64,000 nucleotides of DNA from Phoebastria nigripes (Eukaryota > Chordata > Aves > Procellariiformes > Diomedeidae), in NCBI GenBank assembly GCA_035582835.1, contig JAYKAV010000778.1:4496924-4560923 (forward strand), read 5' to 3'. Below the pieces are notes generated by a model. The model did not search any database. It saw nothing but the letters and a program-made list of their open reading frames with translations, and was not told the DNA's origin. How positions within the stretch are numbered: position 1 is the first letter of the stretch; each line of letters opens with the position of its first letter. The position numbers and the translations under genes were made by a program. Shown in pieces: positions 1 to 14,527 of this stretch.

Positions 1-589
1 AAAATAAAAGTATAGGGCTCATATGAATTTCTCCATAGACTTATAACTTTGAAAAAATATTTTTAAATTGGACAGAAGCCTGAGATTTATTTTCTGCAAG
101 TTCTGTGTTCATAAAAAGACAGTAAATGACCTACTTACTGGATCTTTTGGAGCAAACACAGGATAGTGATGTTAGCCTGGAGTGCTTGAGTTTAAAAAAA
201 AAAAAAAAAAAGAACCAAACCAAAACCCTGCCCCGCAGTGCCTGATTAATACTCTCTTTTCAGAAGATACTTCTCAGAGAACAAAGAACTTAAGGGAAGA
301 GATGGGGGTCTCCCCAGGTTTTATATGTTTTTTCTGCACATTTTAATTTTTCAAGATGTCAGGTTTTCAGTAATTGTTAAGCCTTGAGCTCTAACCCGAA
401 GTAAATAAATCACTAGACAAATACAGAAAGATTATTATAAAAACCCTTTTGGGATATGCCCTATGTATCTGAGAGAGGCCAAGATTTTATAGATATTTAG
501 CTGAGTTATTCTAAAAACTCCTTGATGACAGAGATGTGAAATAAATTGAATTAAATCACCAGAACATACTAAAAGGTCCTGTATTTCAG

Positions 590-790
590 CATCCTTCGCG
601 TGACTCTGCTTGCGAGGCGAAGCAGGGCTGGAGCCCGTGAAGAGGGAGCCTTGCAGGGAACCACCTCCACCCCAAGGGCACCGAGTCGGGGCACGAGGGC
701 AACGGTCCGGCTAAGCCCCGCGTGCCGCCGGGGAGGGTCACGGCACGGGAGCCGGGAAGGAGCAGGCTGGTACCACGGACTAAGCAAAGC
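590..790. other. small CpG-rich patch
   Basis: This roughly 200-base stretch is clearly richer in G+C and CpG than the AT-rich DNA on both sides, for example around 596-625 and 690-765. A 123-codon frame on + (600-971) and overlapping minus frames exist here. They conflict with each other and match no family I know, so I treat them as a by-product of base composition. It could be a small regulatory element or the exon of a non-coding RNA. Confidence 0.35.
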
Positions 791-1529
791 ATCGAGTGCC
801 ATGGCAGGAGCAGGGGTGAGGCCAAGAGTTAAGAATGGGAAGACTTGTTGGAAGAACAAAGAAAATCAGACAATAAAAATATCCGGGTGGAGTAGTGAGA
901 TGTGTTTACAGAGCAAAAAAAGAAGTTTAAAGACTAATCCTGAAGAGAGCAGTTACGAAATGACAACGTAGACGGTATTCTCAGGATACCGGCTATACTC
1001 TTACTGAACTCTAACTACACATAAACTTTCAAACAACAACTCAGCACTTCAGCAATCTTTTTAGATCTTCCAGCTATTAAGAAAATACATTAAAGGGAAC
1101 AAAAGTGGATTGCCCTTAGTTTTCTTTATATGGAAAATCCCACCAGGCAAGCAAAAGCCACATAAATGCTATGCTATAAAATATTTTGTAACGAGAATAT
1201 TCAATGGTAGTATTATTAATGTCAGCATGCTATAATTCAGATGACCTAAAAATCTAACAATAACTAAAACCTCATGATGGATTTGTTGTTTCTTCATACC
1301 AGACTGCTGTTTCTGATTATTTTAATTGGTTACTATTCGCAATACCATACTTAGGGAAATTAGACAATAAATTATATAGCTAATCATGCGGTCACACGAA
1401 TCATATAAACATCATATTACTGTGTCTAGGAAACTGCCTGCTGTTCTACTTGGAACTTAAGTAGAAAAAGAATAAAATCTGTCACAGAGCCAGCGAATCT
1501 TGATGTTATTTTAGCATCGGTGCTTCATT

Positions 1530-1745
1530 TAGCTTGATGCCCCGCAGGCACTCCCTGCCGAGACGCCAGCGCGTGGCAGGGTTATTCCAGAGGCAGAGAC
1601 CAGCAGAACCAACGCAGCAACATGGCTCAGGAAAGACCCGACCGCTGCATCCCCAGGACCGCGAGGAAGGACCCGGGAGCTCCGGTCCCAGCACTTCAAA
1701 CCTCTTTCACCCCTGGACCCGTACTAAACCGTCGAGCCAGAGGCT
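1530..1745. other. small CpG-rich patch
   Basis: A second GC- and CpG-rich patch, with CpG-containing segments at about 1,540-1,575 and 1,640-1,690, inside AT-rich surroundings. A 110-codon frame on + runs through it, but has no recognisable domain and loses coding character in its AT-rich second half. No TATA box or splice pattern could be tied to it. Confidence 0.3.
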
Positions 1746-4700
1746 CGACCACATCTCCACTAGTTCAAACCGGTTGACTTTCTGGGGCCCGTTCACTCTA
1801 ATTACTCAAGGCAATAAGTCGATAAAGGTGAAAATAGTTTTAACTGTACGTCTTAACTGTGGTTAAGGGTACCGTAGTTCTGCCACAGGGGAAGAAACAA
1901 TACCTTCTCCCCACCCTGTTCTAAGATCATGGCTCTTTTAACGAACCAGAAATTGCAGAAAAAACGAAATTCAGGAAGTGTGTAGGACCCTGTTTTCCCT
2001 TCCCCCAGTTTCCTCTTCCCACTCTAATTTCTCTCAAGACACTGAAAAGGCTCGTTGAAAATACGGTTGTGTGGGTGATACAGTATATTCAGTTTTGGTT
2101 CACATGAGATTTGACTCTGGGTCAAAAGATTTCTTCGGTAAATTTTCCGTTCCTTTGGAGCAACATCTACATATTAATGGGGAACTCCTGGTGTTTTTTA
2201 AGACGACACGAGATTCACAGTAATGTTATTCCTTACATTTTTGATGCATTCTTTCCACCGAGTTGCTGCAGGGAACGCAGCTGTTAAAAAAACAGGGCAA
2301 AATTTTGCTATCACAGAAATACGGAGTAACTCCTGCGAAGGAAGCAGGGGTTCTCCAGTACACGCTCCCCCCATTTCCAACTGAGCTGATCCTTAGCCAC
2401 GTCAGTTGTCAGAGGATGGCTTCTTTTGTTACATGTAAATAACCTGAAAACTGATCTAGCTGTACTCTGCCTAACGAATTTTCAGCTAAAACTTTGACAA
2501 TTAAAGTTTGCCAGCACATACTGCGTAACTGAAGTTTGCATTGCCCCACAGAAATAGGTCAAGGATATAATTTACCTACTTATAATTACTCTACTAAAGT
2601 GGTAAACAATCTTCATGCAAAACTTTTTACTTGAAATGTTAGCGTCTATGGCAGTAACGTTATTTCAGCCATTCTAGTTTCATATGAGCTCAAGTTCATT
2701 TAACTTTGACGTTTCCTTCAAAGTCCAAAGTCAAGATGCTCAGAAAGCAGAAGCGTACAGCTGAGATCATTGGATCAACCATGTGCCAGAAAGATCCCTG
2801 CTGTAAACAGAAAGCATGTTTAATGTTCCCGGTTTTGTTATCCACCGATGGCCTTATGGCTCTACACCATCATCAATAGCTATTGATTTACCTTTAGATT
2901 ATGATAACTTATAAGAAAGATTCCGTAACTCGGTTGAGCAGCGCTTTTCAACTCAAGTAGCCTCATTAAAATCAAACAACAGAGTCTAGGTTCTAGTTGG
3001 TAAATGAAGTGGGAAAACCTACATAAGCCTAGTTCAATTCCAGGAAATACTTAGTTGACACTAAATATACTCATTAATTCTGGCAAAATGAGTAACTAGT
3101 CAAAATTAATTCCCGATTCGAACTTCTAAATATTAAAGCATTGTCCAAACTGGCAGAATGCCACAAGCTTTGCCATGGCTCTTTCCTCCCTAAGAAGATA
3201 GCTGAGTGGAAGCTGCTGATACTTTTTATTCATACTAAAACCAGACACTAAGATGTGGAGTAAATAACACACAAATTCCAACCACTTATTCCTCCATTTC
3301 AGTAAACCTCATTCTGCTGCTTCTCTGGCCACTGACATGAGAGTGACTCAGTCAGTGAGACTGAGAGGCTTTCTACTAACGCCTCCGGCAGCATGTACTT
3401 GTCATGGCCAAAGCCATAAAACGGTACTTGAAAAACATTTACATCTACAAGCTGAACGCTCTCACCGCGTTCATGATGTGGATCCATATAAAACCAAGAC
3501 CGCTACCAAAGCAACAGCGGTGACCGAGGGAAGCGTTCCGTGCACTACGCAATGGAAAACAAAACCCGATAAGGCAGAGAGGAAGTAAATCACAACAACG
3601 CTACTATGAAAATCCATTAAAAGACATACATAGGAAACCCCTACTCCAGAGTATCTATAAACAGCCAAATATCAAGAGTCCCGGTGTGTTTCCATGTCAA
3701 CCTGACGCACAGTAAAAAGAATGGCCTTAAATAGACTTCTTTACCCAGAGAATTATGTAAACTAAGAGTAGTTATGGCTTTAGTTTGCTCAAGCTTCCTA
3801 GAAATGAGTATTTGCTTTGGAACTATATATTAATGATATATATGAAAATAATAATATAACTATTCTGCAAGTACGGAGAGCCACCAGCCACCTTTCTCTT
3901 CCTCTATCTTCATTTCAAGAGGTTCACAACCCTAAAAACTCACTCTCTCTCAAAGAAAAAGAGAGATGAACATCACTGTAAAGCGAGTAAGGTAATGGTA
4001 AAGAAAGTCCAGAACAACAAAAGCCTTGGGAATATGAATAATGCATAGTTAATACCAAAATTCAAAGGCTTGTCAGAAACCGTGCAAGTCCAAGTTAATT
4101 TTGCAGATATGTTACTGCGGAGGTAATAAAACGAGAACAGCAGCAGGCTTGTTTGTAGTGACAATAAACCGATAAAATAGCAACAACACTAAATAAAAAG
4201 CTACAGCATAGGAAAGAAGTAAGTAGCTTGACAATATTTCAAATTGCAAAAAAGACGACCAAATAGTAAAACAAAGTTTTTATGCAATGCCACTACGTAT
4301 TATCTAATACTGCTTATAATTGTCATTCATCCTGGCCCCTCTCTGAAACGTTTTACATTTCTTCCAAGCCAGCTACGTCCAGTAACTCACACCACCAGTT
4401 CTTCGAGGTTGGAAGCGGGGGGCTTTTCTATACAGAGAGCACGGAGAAGCTCACATTATTTACTTAGACCCATTTTTTTCGCTTTGTGCTTTTTGTCTAC
4501 ATCTGGACGTTCAATTAAATTCCTGCTCAAGAGACAAATCCTGGTACTTTCTTGTGGTACCTATGGACAGAAATACAGACACCTTTAAAGGGCACGCGTG
4601 TGTGGTCTTTTTGCTACGCTCCCCTTGAAGACCCCGGCAGCCGTTAGCACCTACAGTCCCTGGCAGCTCCTCAGGCAGTTGCTCCCTCCTCCTTTTCACG

Positions 4701-7700
4701 GCCAGAATCAACGGCACGTAACATCAGAGAAAAAGCACGGTAAGACGTAAGCCCAGACAACTTGGTAAGACAATAAGACAACTTAACTGGCAGGAGGAGC
4801 AAGCCTCCCCTCAAGCAGCGCTTTGCTTTTCCTGCGAGCCCGCAGGAAAGCAAGGTTTTCCCCTCAGCTTTCATCCAGTCCCCTTTGCGCAATTCAGCTT
4901 TTCCAAACGCACATCACGCTCCCACATAGGGCCAAGGAGAGAAACACAAGGTGCCCGACAACAGAAGCCGGTCTGGTGCAGCCTGCTGGTAACAGAGATG
5001 AGCTATACGCCACAGCTTTAAGGTAGAAGAAATTCTAGAAGCCTATCAGAAAACGTCTGCCTTCCTCCTGGCTGAGAAAACTGGTCCGTTATAGCTTTGC
5101 GCCGAGCTTGGAAGGCACTCTCGTTCATTACTCTGAAACTAAGAAAATAGTAGGAGCCAACCTCCTGAAAGCCTGGAGAACCATCTATTATTGGCATACA
5201 GTGATTTGTGCTTCTAATTGGCATTAAGAATACTTAAATCCAACTTTCTGTGACTATGAACGTTTGTTTTGGATTATTTCTTCAGTTGTGGCTACGTGAA
5301 ATAAAATATTGTGATTTATCTGACACGCTACTCATCTTGTTTCAGAGCCTATTAGATATCCTCCTAGGGAAACTGATACTGTGCTTCGAATGGCTTCTTA
5401 GAATTTATAGGGAGATTCTTAATACTACACAATATCCACTCATGTTAAAATTGCTGACTTTGCAATTTTTGATATAGATATTCCGTTCAAACAACCACAA
5501 CCTAGCTCCTACAACATTAGTAATTAAATCACTTACCTTTAGAATTCTGAGAGTCCTCGTATCTGTATTTTTACAGGGGATTCAGGAGATTGAGATGGCA
5601 GTAGAAGGAATATTGGATTTGGAAAATGGTATGACTCTCTCCAAAATGGACCTCAACAAAGAGCCAGCAGTATGACAAGTCCATCTTGAAGCAGACATTA
5701 TCTAGTATCTATTGTGAGAAAGGCAAGTGTAATGCCATCTTCAGGAACAGTTACATATGNCCACAGTGAAAAAAAGAATCATTATGCTATGAGGCTCTAA
5801 TAAATCTTTCTGCTATGCATTTTTTCTTAAACCAGGTAACTGCTACTGATAGAGACAGATGATACCAAATAAAAAAAATCCCCACTGATCATTACTACTA
5901 CCGAGTATCTAGCCTAAATATCCATCATCTAGTTTATATATCCAGCAAGCATTCCTAACCTAGATTCACTTTGTGCCAGTACAACTGCATATTTTTTTAA
6001 AACAATTTATGCCAGATCCATGAAAACATAAGCTACGCTATCAAGCCTTTTGTCATAGTAATTACACCTGTGTGAGAACTATCATCTGTAGCAAAATGCC
6101 CTTACAAATAAACGCCATTCCCTCTCCACCATTACTGGGGGGTCCACACCAGTGCCTGTCCAGGGGGACCGACTCCAAGGACGGGTGACGTCTCCTCTGA
6201 GCCCGGGTGAGCCCTGAGCCTGTGTCTGACATCCAGACACATCAGAAAGGCAATCCAAAAAGCAGATGCAAAGGGCGAGTCACTTGGTGCCAACTAGGGG
6301 GAAGTACCACAGAGTATCTGAAACCTTCCATAGGGTACCCAGAGTCCCCTACGGTCCTCTTTAGGGTGCCTGCGTGCTCCTGCAGAGCCGGCCCTAAAGC
6401 ACGTGTGCTCCCTCCAGCCCTCCCCTTCCCTCTCACACACACACAGAGACAATTTTCTTCTTCTGCAAGGAACCCACCAAAGGGTGACACGGATGCTCAG
6501 AGAGGAGAGCAGGAGATGTTCACAGTCAGTGGAGGAAACTCTACTCAACAGCGGGGCTGCTGAGCCTGGGCGTACCAGACCGTCGCACAACAACGCTGCT
6601 GTCTGCCGATCTCCAAGTACCGCATGAGTGGTGCCATCAACAGAACAGACAAAAAAGGATACAGAGGCTACGGCGGGGGCTAAATCATTTAAGTCCTCTT
6701 GGTACCTGCACCGCTGCGCTCTACACGGCCTAAATGTGTTAGAGCGAACTGGAGAGATGAACTCTACCACCTTCAATCCAGCTCTGGTCAGATTTGAGGA
6801 GCAAAACTTATAAAGCAGCCGTTCTTCCATCCAGGAACAAGATGTACTATATATAAGAAGATAGTTATTCAACAAGGGTAAGGCTAGAAGCCTGGACTCA
6901 AATCTCTTACACCTATGACAAAAAAAATTAGCAGGTTAAACCACCTGAAGTCCCNTTGGAATGATGTCTATACTGACCTTGCACTGTATTCTCTTTCTTT
7001 GCTTTTGTGGGGTTTTTAAAATGTTTTTCATGGGTGGGTTGAGGCAGTCAGTACACGAAGCTTTACATAATTAATGCACATAGATATCTGTCCTCAGTGA
7101 TGCTTTGGGAGCCTTTTGCAGAAATACAAAACTGTTCCTGAAAAATCTATTAAAAGTAATGCGAGACTGCTAACGAGCAACATCATGATTCTTTTTCACA
7201 TTTCATCGTACAGTGACTGACCCAAATTGGTTTGGTGAGATGACAGAATGTAGCAGAGGGCTCCTTAGGCTTCAAGTAGATTTTCTGAATAAACAGAAAA
7301 ATTTTATTTCCTGTAAAGAGACTCCTGACAAATGGATTTTCTGCGAGTCGAAAGACGGCCTTGCAAAACCAAAAATGAGGAGATGAGATGTGACGGGATA
7401 TGCTTTTTCTGTCATTTTAATTAATACCAACAATATTGAACCACGTTAATCAAACATTATGCCACGATTTGAATTCAAAGATATCTGTATTATTCATTGG
7501 CAATCTTAATATTCGGTCTACTCTGCACGTCAGACCTAATGTTTAAGGTGATGCATTGTTATAAATCACTCAGAGTAGATGCTCGCAGCTACAAAATCAT
7601 TAGAAACTACCGGGTTGTAACTCAATGCCTTGTCTTTCTACTTATTGGATATGTGCCAATGCGCATGCTGTATTGACAGCTGAAATGAATGGCAGTTAGG

Positions 7701-8448
7701 AGCTTAAATAACTTCAAAAACCTGACTCAAGTGCCATGAGATGCTTTATGATACACTGAGATTGAAAAGTCTAATAGAAAGGTGCATTTATTAAATTTTT
7801 TTCTCAAATTCTTCTTTTATCTAACAAAAGTGTAAAGACAGAACACCAAAAAGCCGTTTTATGTCTGCCTTATACATAAGTATTGGAGCACGCATTAAAC
7901 TTTATGTCACATATTAATTCAAAAAAAAACGTTCAACATAAAGCACCAGTATGTTTTGGAGGAGTGAGAGTTGATATAATCCAATCTAGCTATTCCCACG
8001 CTGCTTTTATCACATCTTTTTCTCTTGACTGTCAAACGGGCTCAATTTGCACATATTAGACCGTGCTACTGTTCCAAATTAAAACAAACGGAGAGCTCCC
8101 TAACCTCTTATTTACTTTCTCCTGGTCACCTCACGGCACAGCTAAGCGAGCAGTGGAAACAAGCGTCTCATTAAAATCTAGCTAAATTGAGCAAAGCTAA
8201 GCACTTTCTACTGATTGAATTTTTCCCAGGGCTAACAGAGATTGCTTAACAGAGCTGCATTTTTTCTACTGACACCAGGCATTTAAAAGTATCATACCGT
8301 TTTGTTCTTTAAGGATCTGAAAAGCTCAAGAGGTGGGCTTTTATAGCCGGAAGGGTAAGTCATAATGTTATAAGTAGATTCTCCCATATGTACAATTGTT
8401 TGTTCTGTAGTCCCATTTCAATACATACACTTACTCATTGTGTACACC

Positions 8449-8452
<4 letters not shown>

Positions 8453-8491
<39 letters not shown>
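8453..8491 (+). repeat. poly(A) tract, 39 bases
   Basis: The longest uninterrupted A run in the window. No polyadenylation signal sits at the normal 10-30 bases upstream and no target-site duplication is apparent. It is therefore more likely a grown mononucleotide microsatellite than the tail of a retrocopy. Length in the assembly may be inexact. Confidence 0.9.
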
Positions 8492-8495
<4 letters not shown>

Positions 8496-10265
8496 GTTAA
8501 ATTGATAGAACAGGGAATTCAACCCAACGCCTTTTTCATTGTAATTCATACTTTAGGTCACTTTTTGGCAATTCAGAAACACGAACCGCTAGAATTGCTT
8601 TTCCTCTGAATTAGAATTACCAAGGGGGCTGAGTGAGGTTTTTGGTTTGCTTTACACAACTGATGCATCTGGCCTTCTGTACTGGTTATGGAAAATGCCA
8701 AACAAGTTATTTCATCAGAGATTCCCAGTCCTTTAAGATAACAAAAAAATTAAGACTGTGTTTGTTTTACAGACCCACCGAGCTGAGAGGTTGGTTGACA
8801 AAGGCTCTCTCTCACGAGGGACAAACTTGTACGATCAAATCCCCCCCGTCTTCCTCACATCCACAAACTGAACTTGGCAAACCACAAAATTCATCTAACC
8901 CATGGTCACAGGCTCTTCCCTTTGTGATCACGGAGTGGAGCACTCAGCTGTCAACTTGACTGTTTATAACGCAAGACAGAATCTCATTAAACTGTAACAT
9001 CACCATACATTTTTTTTCCTTAAATGCATTAGTCTATGAACATTGACAATTTGAAGTCTCACGGATCATCAATTCAATTGCAAAATAAAGAGGCATTACT
9101 CAACCTTTAAAAAAATATATTGTAACCAACTTGCAAGATTGACTTTTAATAAATCTTCAAATAATTTTTATGAAGTCTCTTTAAGACAACATGAGTTTCC
9201 TACTAACAAGCAACTGACCTATTAGAACACGTGCAATTTTTATTTCTTCTACTTTACCCTGTTTTCAGCAGATATCTAAACAACACAAGAACGGCTTCCA
9301 ACAAGGTCCNTAGATAGGTCTGCAGTAACACTGGGGGTCTACAGGAAAAGGGCCCCTTTGAAGAAGCCAGTGACAAAAATTCTAAGAAATAGCTATAAAA
9401 ACTGCTAAGAACAACAGTCACGAGTAGCAGAGAGGTGCGCTCTTGCGGGCGTTTCAAAAAAGTAGGACAGCAGCGCATGACTGCTCATTTCTATTGANGG
9501 CAATGTCGTTCAGTCAGTCATCACGATGCGGTCCAGAAACACAGAAATCCCCAGGTCTCTGTGGTACCAGAGGGACATCTACAATCCCTACATTAATATC
9601 CCAAGGAATATGCTGCTGCACAGCAGCGGCGTGGACTCTTTGCTAATAACTTGCTTGTCAAGTGTTACGACTACAAACACACAAATATCCCTTCCATTGC
9701 GTCGCAGTATTTTGGCATTCCAGCTACAGTAAACAGGCATCCTAGATACAGGAACGCACAATTCTTTCGGAAATATTTCTGCTCCAGCGGCAGAGCTCAG
9801 ATAGCAAGCGCTCGGCCGCTTGCCAGTCCAGATGTCTTCCCCACTGTCAACAACCCATGAGAAAAGCTGATGCTGCATGGGCATTGCTGCCTCTCCACAC
9901 CAAACCCAGGCTGCCAGGAGCTGCAAAGGCCTCTTCAAAAACGTTTGTTTTGGGTTTGTTTGGGGGGTTTTTTTGTTTGTTTGTTTCGTTGGTTGGTTTT
10001 TTTTTTGAAGGGGGCAAGGGGGAGATGGAAAAACAAGGAGCTGACTGCTCTTGTAAGAATGAAGACTTACCAAAGAATGAAGTCTACAAGTCTACACCGC
10101 ATTTAAAGTTTGCTTAAGCTCCGCTCACCACAGCTGTTAGAAAATGGCAATATGAATTAGTCACCCAAAGTTGTCATTTCTACCAATTTGTCTTCTATAC
10201 AAATGAAAGTGCCTAGAAAGGTCTTTAACTGCTCCCCTCCACCCCCTTACAACAGCCCTGCTAGC

Positions 10266-10299
10266 TATAGGATAAACAGACAGATATAGGATAAACAGA
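10266..10299. repeat. short tandem duplication, 19-bp period
   Basis: A 15-bp unit (TATAGGATAAACAGA) occurs at 10,266-10,280 and again at 10,285-10,299 with no mismatch. This is typical of replication slippage and has no evident function. Confidence 0.85.
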
Positions 10300-10522
10300 A
10301 AAATGTGCTTCCTGCCCCAAAGGGTTCACTACTACTTTTAATGGCAAAAATTGAAGCAGTCTGGAAAACATTTTTGAAATAAGGACAGCGAAGGAACGAA
10401 GCAGCACAAAACTCACAATAGTCATCATTTTCTTAGTTTTCTTTATAAACAAGAAATGGTTGTAGTTTCTGTAATGGGGAAAGTCCGATGCTGCACATCT
10501 TATTAACACAGAATACTGTTTG

Positions 10523-10556
<34 letters not shown>
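10523..10556 (+). repeat. poly(A) tract, 34 bases
   Basis: A pure A run. On the minus strand it reads as a poly(T) run, the orientation expected in the sense strand of a minus-strand gene. No retrocopy hallmarks were seen upstream. Confidence 0.9.
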
Positions 10557-10558
<2 letters not shown>

Positions 10559-12910
10559 AGCTTCAATAGAATTACTTACTGACTAAAGGCTATTGAATAT
10601 GACCAGCTAAAAAAACTAATCCTCTAGGCCACTGGCTTCACGCAGGTGAACCCTTCTGCTTATTATATTCTATTACCCCAGGCAGTTATTTGATTTATGC
10701 ATCTTACCACCATTCATCACCTACACGTAACTTAAAAAAATGCCTCTAATTATTTCTGCGAGTGGAAACATGTATCTGCACATAATGTAGTTTAAGTCAA
10801 CGATAAAGTCTGCAATAAGCGATACTGCCTCAAAATACAAGAGAGCTACAAATAGTTTATTTCGAACTCCTCCTATTGAACAGCTCCTCTTTTCTACCAT
10901 AATTTGCAACGTGATGACGAAATGAGACAAAAATATAAGAAAATAGAAAATCCAGTATTATAAAAAGCCAAAGCAAACATTAGTTAAAAAGAACATACAG
11001 GGACGGCATTGTATCACACAGAAGAACAAAGATGAAAATAAACTCGTACAGTTAAGAGTTGACATGGAAATTCTTTCAAGTCTCCTATCAAACATTACAG
11101 TGAGGAAAAGTTCAGGGTAGGTCTCTGAAATGTGGTTTTAATCACTTATTTTATTCATACTCTAATGGTATAATTCTTCTCCACATGAAGAGTGAAAAAG
11201 CAGAAACCCGTCAAAACACTCTTCACGAGTAATCTTGCAGGACCAGATATGAACATAGAAGAGTCATGAAACACAGCAAGCGTCAAGAGGACACAAGCTG
11301 CAAGGGCACATTAGCTATTTTGATTCTATATCTAGAGATCTGAGCCATTAGCACATGAAGATTAGAAATTGCTTTGCTACAGCTGTGGCTCTAACCCTTT
11401 TTCTTGTTTTAATTACTATTTTTAAACTTTGGGTTGAGTTCTAACTGATCCCTGAGCGATGAGCTGCGGGTGAAAATGCAAAGTAGTAAGAGGCGAACTG
11501 CTGCTAAGAATACAGGAATACGTGGAGGAACCATTGTAGTTAACCGACCCGTTAGTCCTGTTACAAAGTAAGGAAACCGACAAAGCCAATCAAAACAACA
11601 AATGCTTAGGGGTTATTGCATTTAGTTTTTATCATCAGGAGCAAGATTATTTATGCAAAATTAATAAGAAACTTGGTCTTTATGTGAAATGCTACAAGGG
11701 AATTTCTTTTGTGCCACGGATGTAGTAGAATATTTATGAGCATTGGGAATCGGGGCAGTCAGAATTATGAAAAACAGAGGTCACAGAGGGTAGGATTGCG
11801 AGGTTATATCGGTTGGTTGGGTTTTTCTTTTTGTTTGCTTTTTATTGAGCGCATGCCACCATGCATCCTTACAGATACCTTCATTGCCCTGAACAAAAAA
11901 AGAATTGTTGTGAATGTGTTTGGAGGTGAACTAGATATATGCACTGCAATACCCATTTTTATTTATTTTTAATAAATATCTCCATTTGGACTAGTTTTCC
12001 AACTTGCAGGAAGACTCCGCTGCTCAAACGCATGTCTTTTTAACCATGAAACTGCTTGAAGCTAAAAATCAAAACTCAAATATGACAAAGAGCTCATACT
12101 GAGCTGGACGTATTAGAAATGTATAAACAGGTGGATGGACACAACAGTCGTCACTCCAGAAGAATGTTTTAATATACTTTTTGATTCTGTATACAGTTAC
12201 TGAGAACTTAAAAACAGCAACCAAAGCAGGAAACTTCCTTTCTCAGATCCAACTTGCAGAGCATTAAAAGACATACCTGCATAGAACAAGAAAATGCCCT
12301 GATCCTCAGCAACTGTTTTGCCCGTAAATTGGAGCAGAATCCTTTTACTGCTTAATTGGTGAGAAGATGGGAGTTTTACGGTAATACTGGAACATACACC
12401 CAATCTTTTGTCCTTTTCTTTTTTATACACGCAAATGACCCAATTTAGCATAGCACNGGGGGAATCTCCTGAGACAGGCAAAGTTCATGAAAATATTCAT
12501 AGGAGAAAAGGTATGTCATTATCCCCAGGCTCTGCCTACTAGACTGTAATTAGAAAGATCTCTCTTTTTTAGCAGATGGGTCTCCTGGCCTCTTTCCAGT
12601 CTACGCTTCATGTTGTCTATTATGGCAACCCAAACTGTGAATGAGGGAAGCAAAATAAAATGTTTCCTAGTGTACCTTTGGACAGATCCAACTCTCATAC
12701 ATATCATATGTGAATACATTTTTTTTTTTTAATTATTTTTTAGTAAGAGGCACAATAGCTCAATAAATTGGTAACTGGCTAGAGAATCATCCACACAAGG
12801 ACAGCTGGATCAAAGCTCCTTCAGCAATGCAGAGGCAGGGTCATTATTCTGTGACAAGCCGGTGATCTCTTTCTAATTACTCCGAGACGAGTATCTGTCA
12901 TAAGAAATAC

Positions 12911-12930
12911 AACTACAAACAACTACAAAC
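12911..12930. repeat. 10-bp perfect tandem duplication
   Basis: The unit AACTACAAAC is repeated twice head to tail. This is a small slippage product without evident function. Confidence 0.85.
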
Positions 12931-14493
12931 GCAGTCCTTGTTGATAACCTTAGCAGGAAGGTCAGACAAGAACTGAATGGCCTGTTGGCTTCTTTAATAG
13001 CTTTGCCAAGTCAAAGCCAGCTAGGAAGTTGGTACCAGTGCTGTCTGCTGCTCTGCTGGCTAGAAACCTTCGCGGCTGTTCAGTCTACCCTCATCACAGG
13101 TCTTTCCTCCCCCAGCCCCACCAAACGCACCCAACAGAAAAGACGACGGTTTGGTTCTGGCTAGAAAATAGCTAAGTAGCAAAAGAAAATTACAGTGCAT
13201 ATGGAGGAACGAATCTAAGAATGAAAGATATCATCCCAATATTCGTGAAGACCAGAATATTTTTTAGGAAAGTAACAGCAGGCGCAGTAGGAAAAGTGGT
13301 ATCATAAACCTTTCTGGGCTATTTCAGCAGCATTTCCCCAGTGAGTTCGGAGAAGAACTGAATCCTGCATGACAACACCATTCAGACTCCAGAGCCGCGC
13401 ATCGCTTGGTCTCTGTGCAGCTAGCAGCAATGAGGTTGTCAATTAATATGAACTACGGAGGTGATCCAAGAGATGGGGATACGTCCGCCGGCAACTCCCC
13501 GGAGCCCATCAGACTCATTTTACACAGCCTACTGAATAGCTATCAGATGGTGTCAATTTTCACTCCCTGTTACAGCTGAACAAATAATGAGAAAAACGAT
13601 ACGCAAACATCCCACCGACTTCTGTATGGTTTTGCTCCAAGCGGGTTCCCATATTTTCTATTTGATTATCGTGGACATTTTAGGGGAAGTGTTTGCTCTC
13701 AGCATTCTCTCAGGACCACAAAGTAAATCTTACTACCAACAGCAATTTTCAGGGGGAAAAAAAAAAAAAAAAAAATATTATGCACAAAATTATTATAAAT
13801 AGCAAACAAGTTTGTTAAAATTGCATTCTGTTTGCAGACAATCTGCAATCAAGAAAGGAGGCTAATTCATCAAGCGAGCCGTTACTGAAAATTGTCTTCC
13901 TCAGCTATAATCACTCATATGTAACCAGGGCACTTGGAAACTGAGGTAAGAGACTTCAGCGAGTCCTGGCACCCTGTTTTATCCACTTGTCCCAAAATGT
14001 AAATTTAATTTAGGAACTTTGCATGCGGAATGAGTACCAAAAAAGCATGGAATCCCTAGCAATAAAGAACTTCAGCTTCCCGTAAGAAGATGTGTTCAGA
14101 GCGGCTTTGGCAGACCCCCACTAAAGGCTCGGGTTTGTCATATTTATTTGGATTCAGTCACAGCTTACATGAACAGAGCTACTACCTACCTACCAGACTC
14201 CTACTCCCTTTTGGAAGCTGAAAAAACTTCAGAAGTGATTTTTGTAGGAAGATGAGTCATTTCGGCAAAATCATTTCTGTCTGGCATGTAATGAGTTTAC
14301 TTGGGGAAAAATTACTTGCTCCCTATTCACCTACAAGCTTTTCTGTCTGCACAGTGCATCCTGAGAGAAAAGATAGCCAGAGGTTAAAATTAGCAACTAA
14401 CGCAGATGCCATTGTCTCTTCCCATTACCTCCTCCCACAGCAGGCGTCTTGCATTCAAACTGAGTGGGATTGAAAAACACAAATCTACAGCTC

Positions 14494-14497
<4 letters not shown>

Positions 14498-14527
<30 letters not shown>
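14498..14527 (+). repeat. poly(A) tract, 30 bases, ending at an N
   Basis: Thirty A bases followed directly by an unresolved base at 14,528, so the true length is uncertain. It belongs to the strongly + strand-biased set of A tracts in the window. Confidence 0.85.

Larger units (their letters stand above)
1..8452. other. non-coding stretch, left end
   Basis: I see no convincing gene here. Open frames are short, occur on both strands and lack coding character. An 18-base A run lies at 194-211. Two small CpG-rich patches at about 590-790 and 1,530-1,740 account for the longer frames at those places, because GC-rich DNA has few stop codons. About 7,400-7,740 and 7,980-8,290 are AT-rich but non-repetitive, with homeodomain-like TAAT cores. 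They read like conserved regulatory DNA, but sequence alone cannot show that. Likely intron or intergenic DNA. Confidence 0.6.

Noticed and set aside
6294..6875. 193-codon minus-strand frame
   Set aside because: The longest frame free of the gap, but it overlaps open + frames, has no recognisable domain or splice structure and follows local GC richness. More likely chance.
7468..7479. 12-bp perfect palindrome TTTGAATTCAAA
   Set aside because: Roughly sixteen 12-bp palindromes are expected by chance in a window of this size.
8453..8491. Long poly(A) runs as tails of processed pseudogenes
   Set aside because: I checked upstream of several tracts (8,453; 10,523; 14,498; 35,417) for AATAAA at the usual distance and for a plausible cDNA body or target-site duplication and saw none. 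CR1 of birds rarely makes poly(A) retrocopies.
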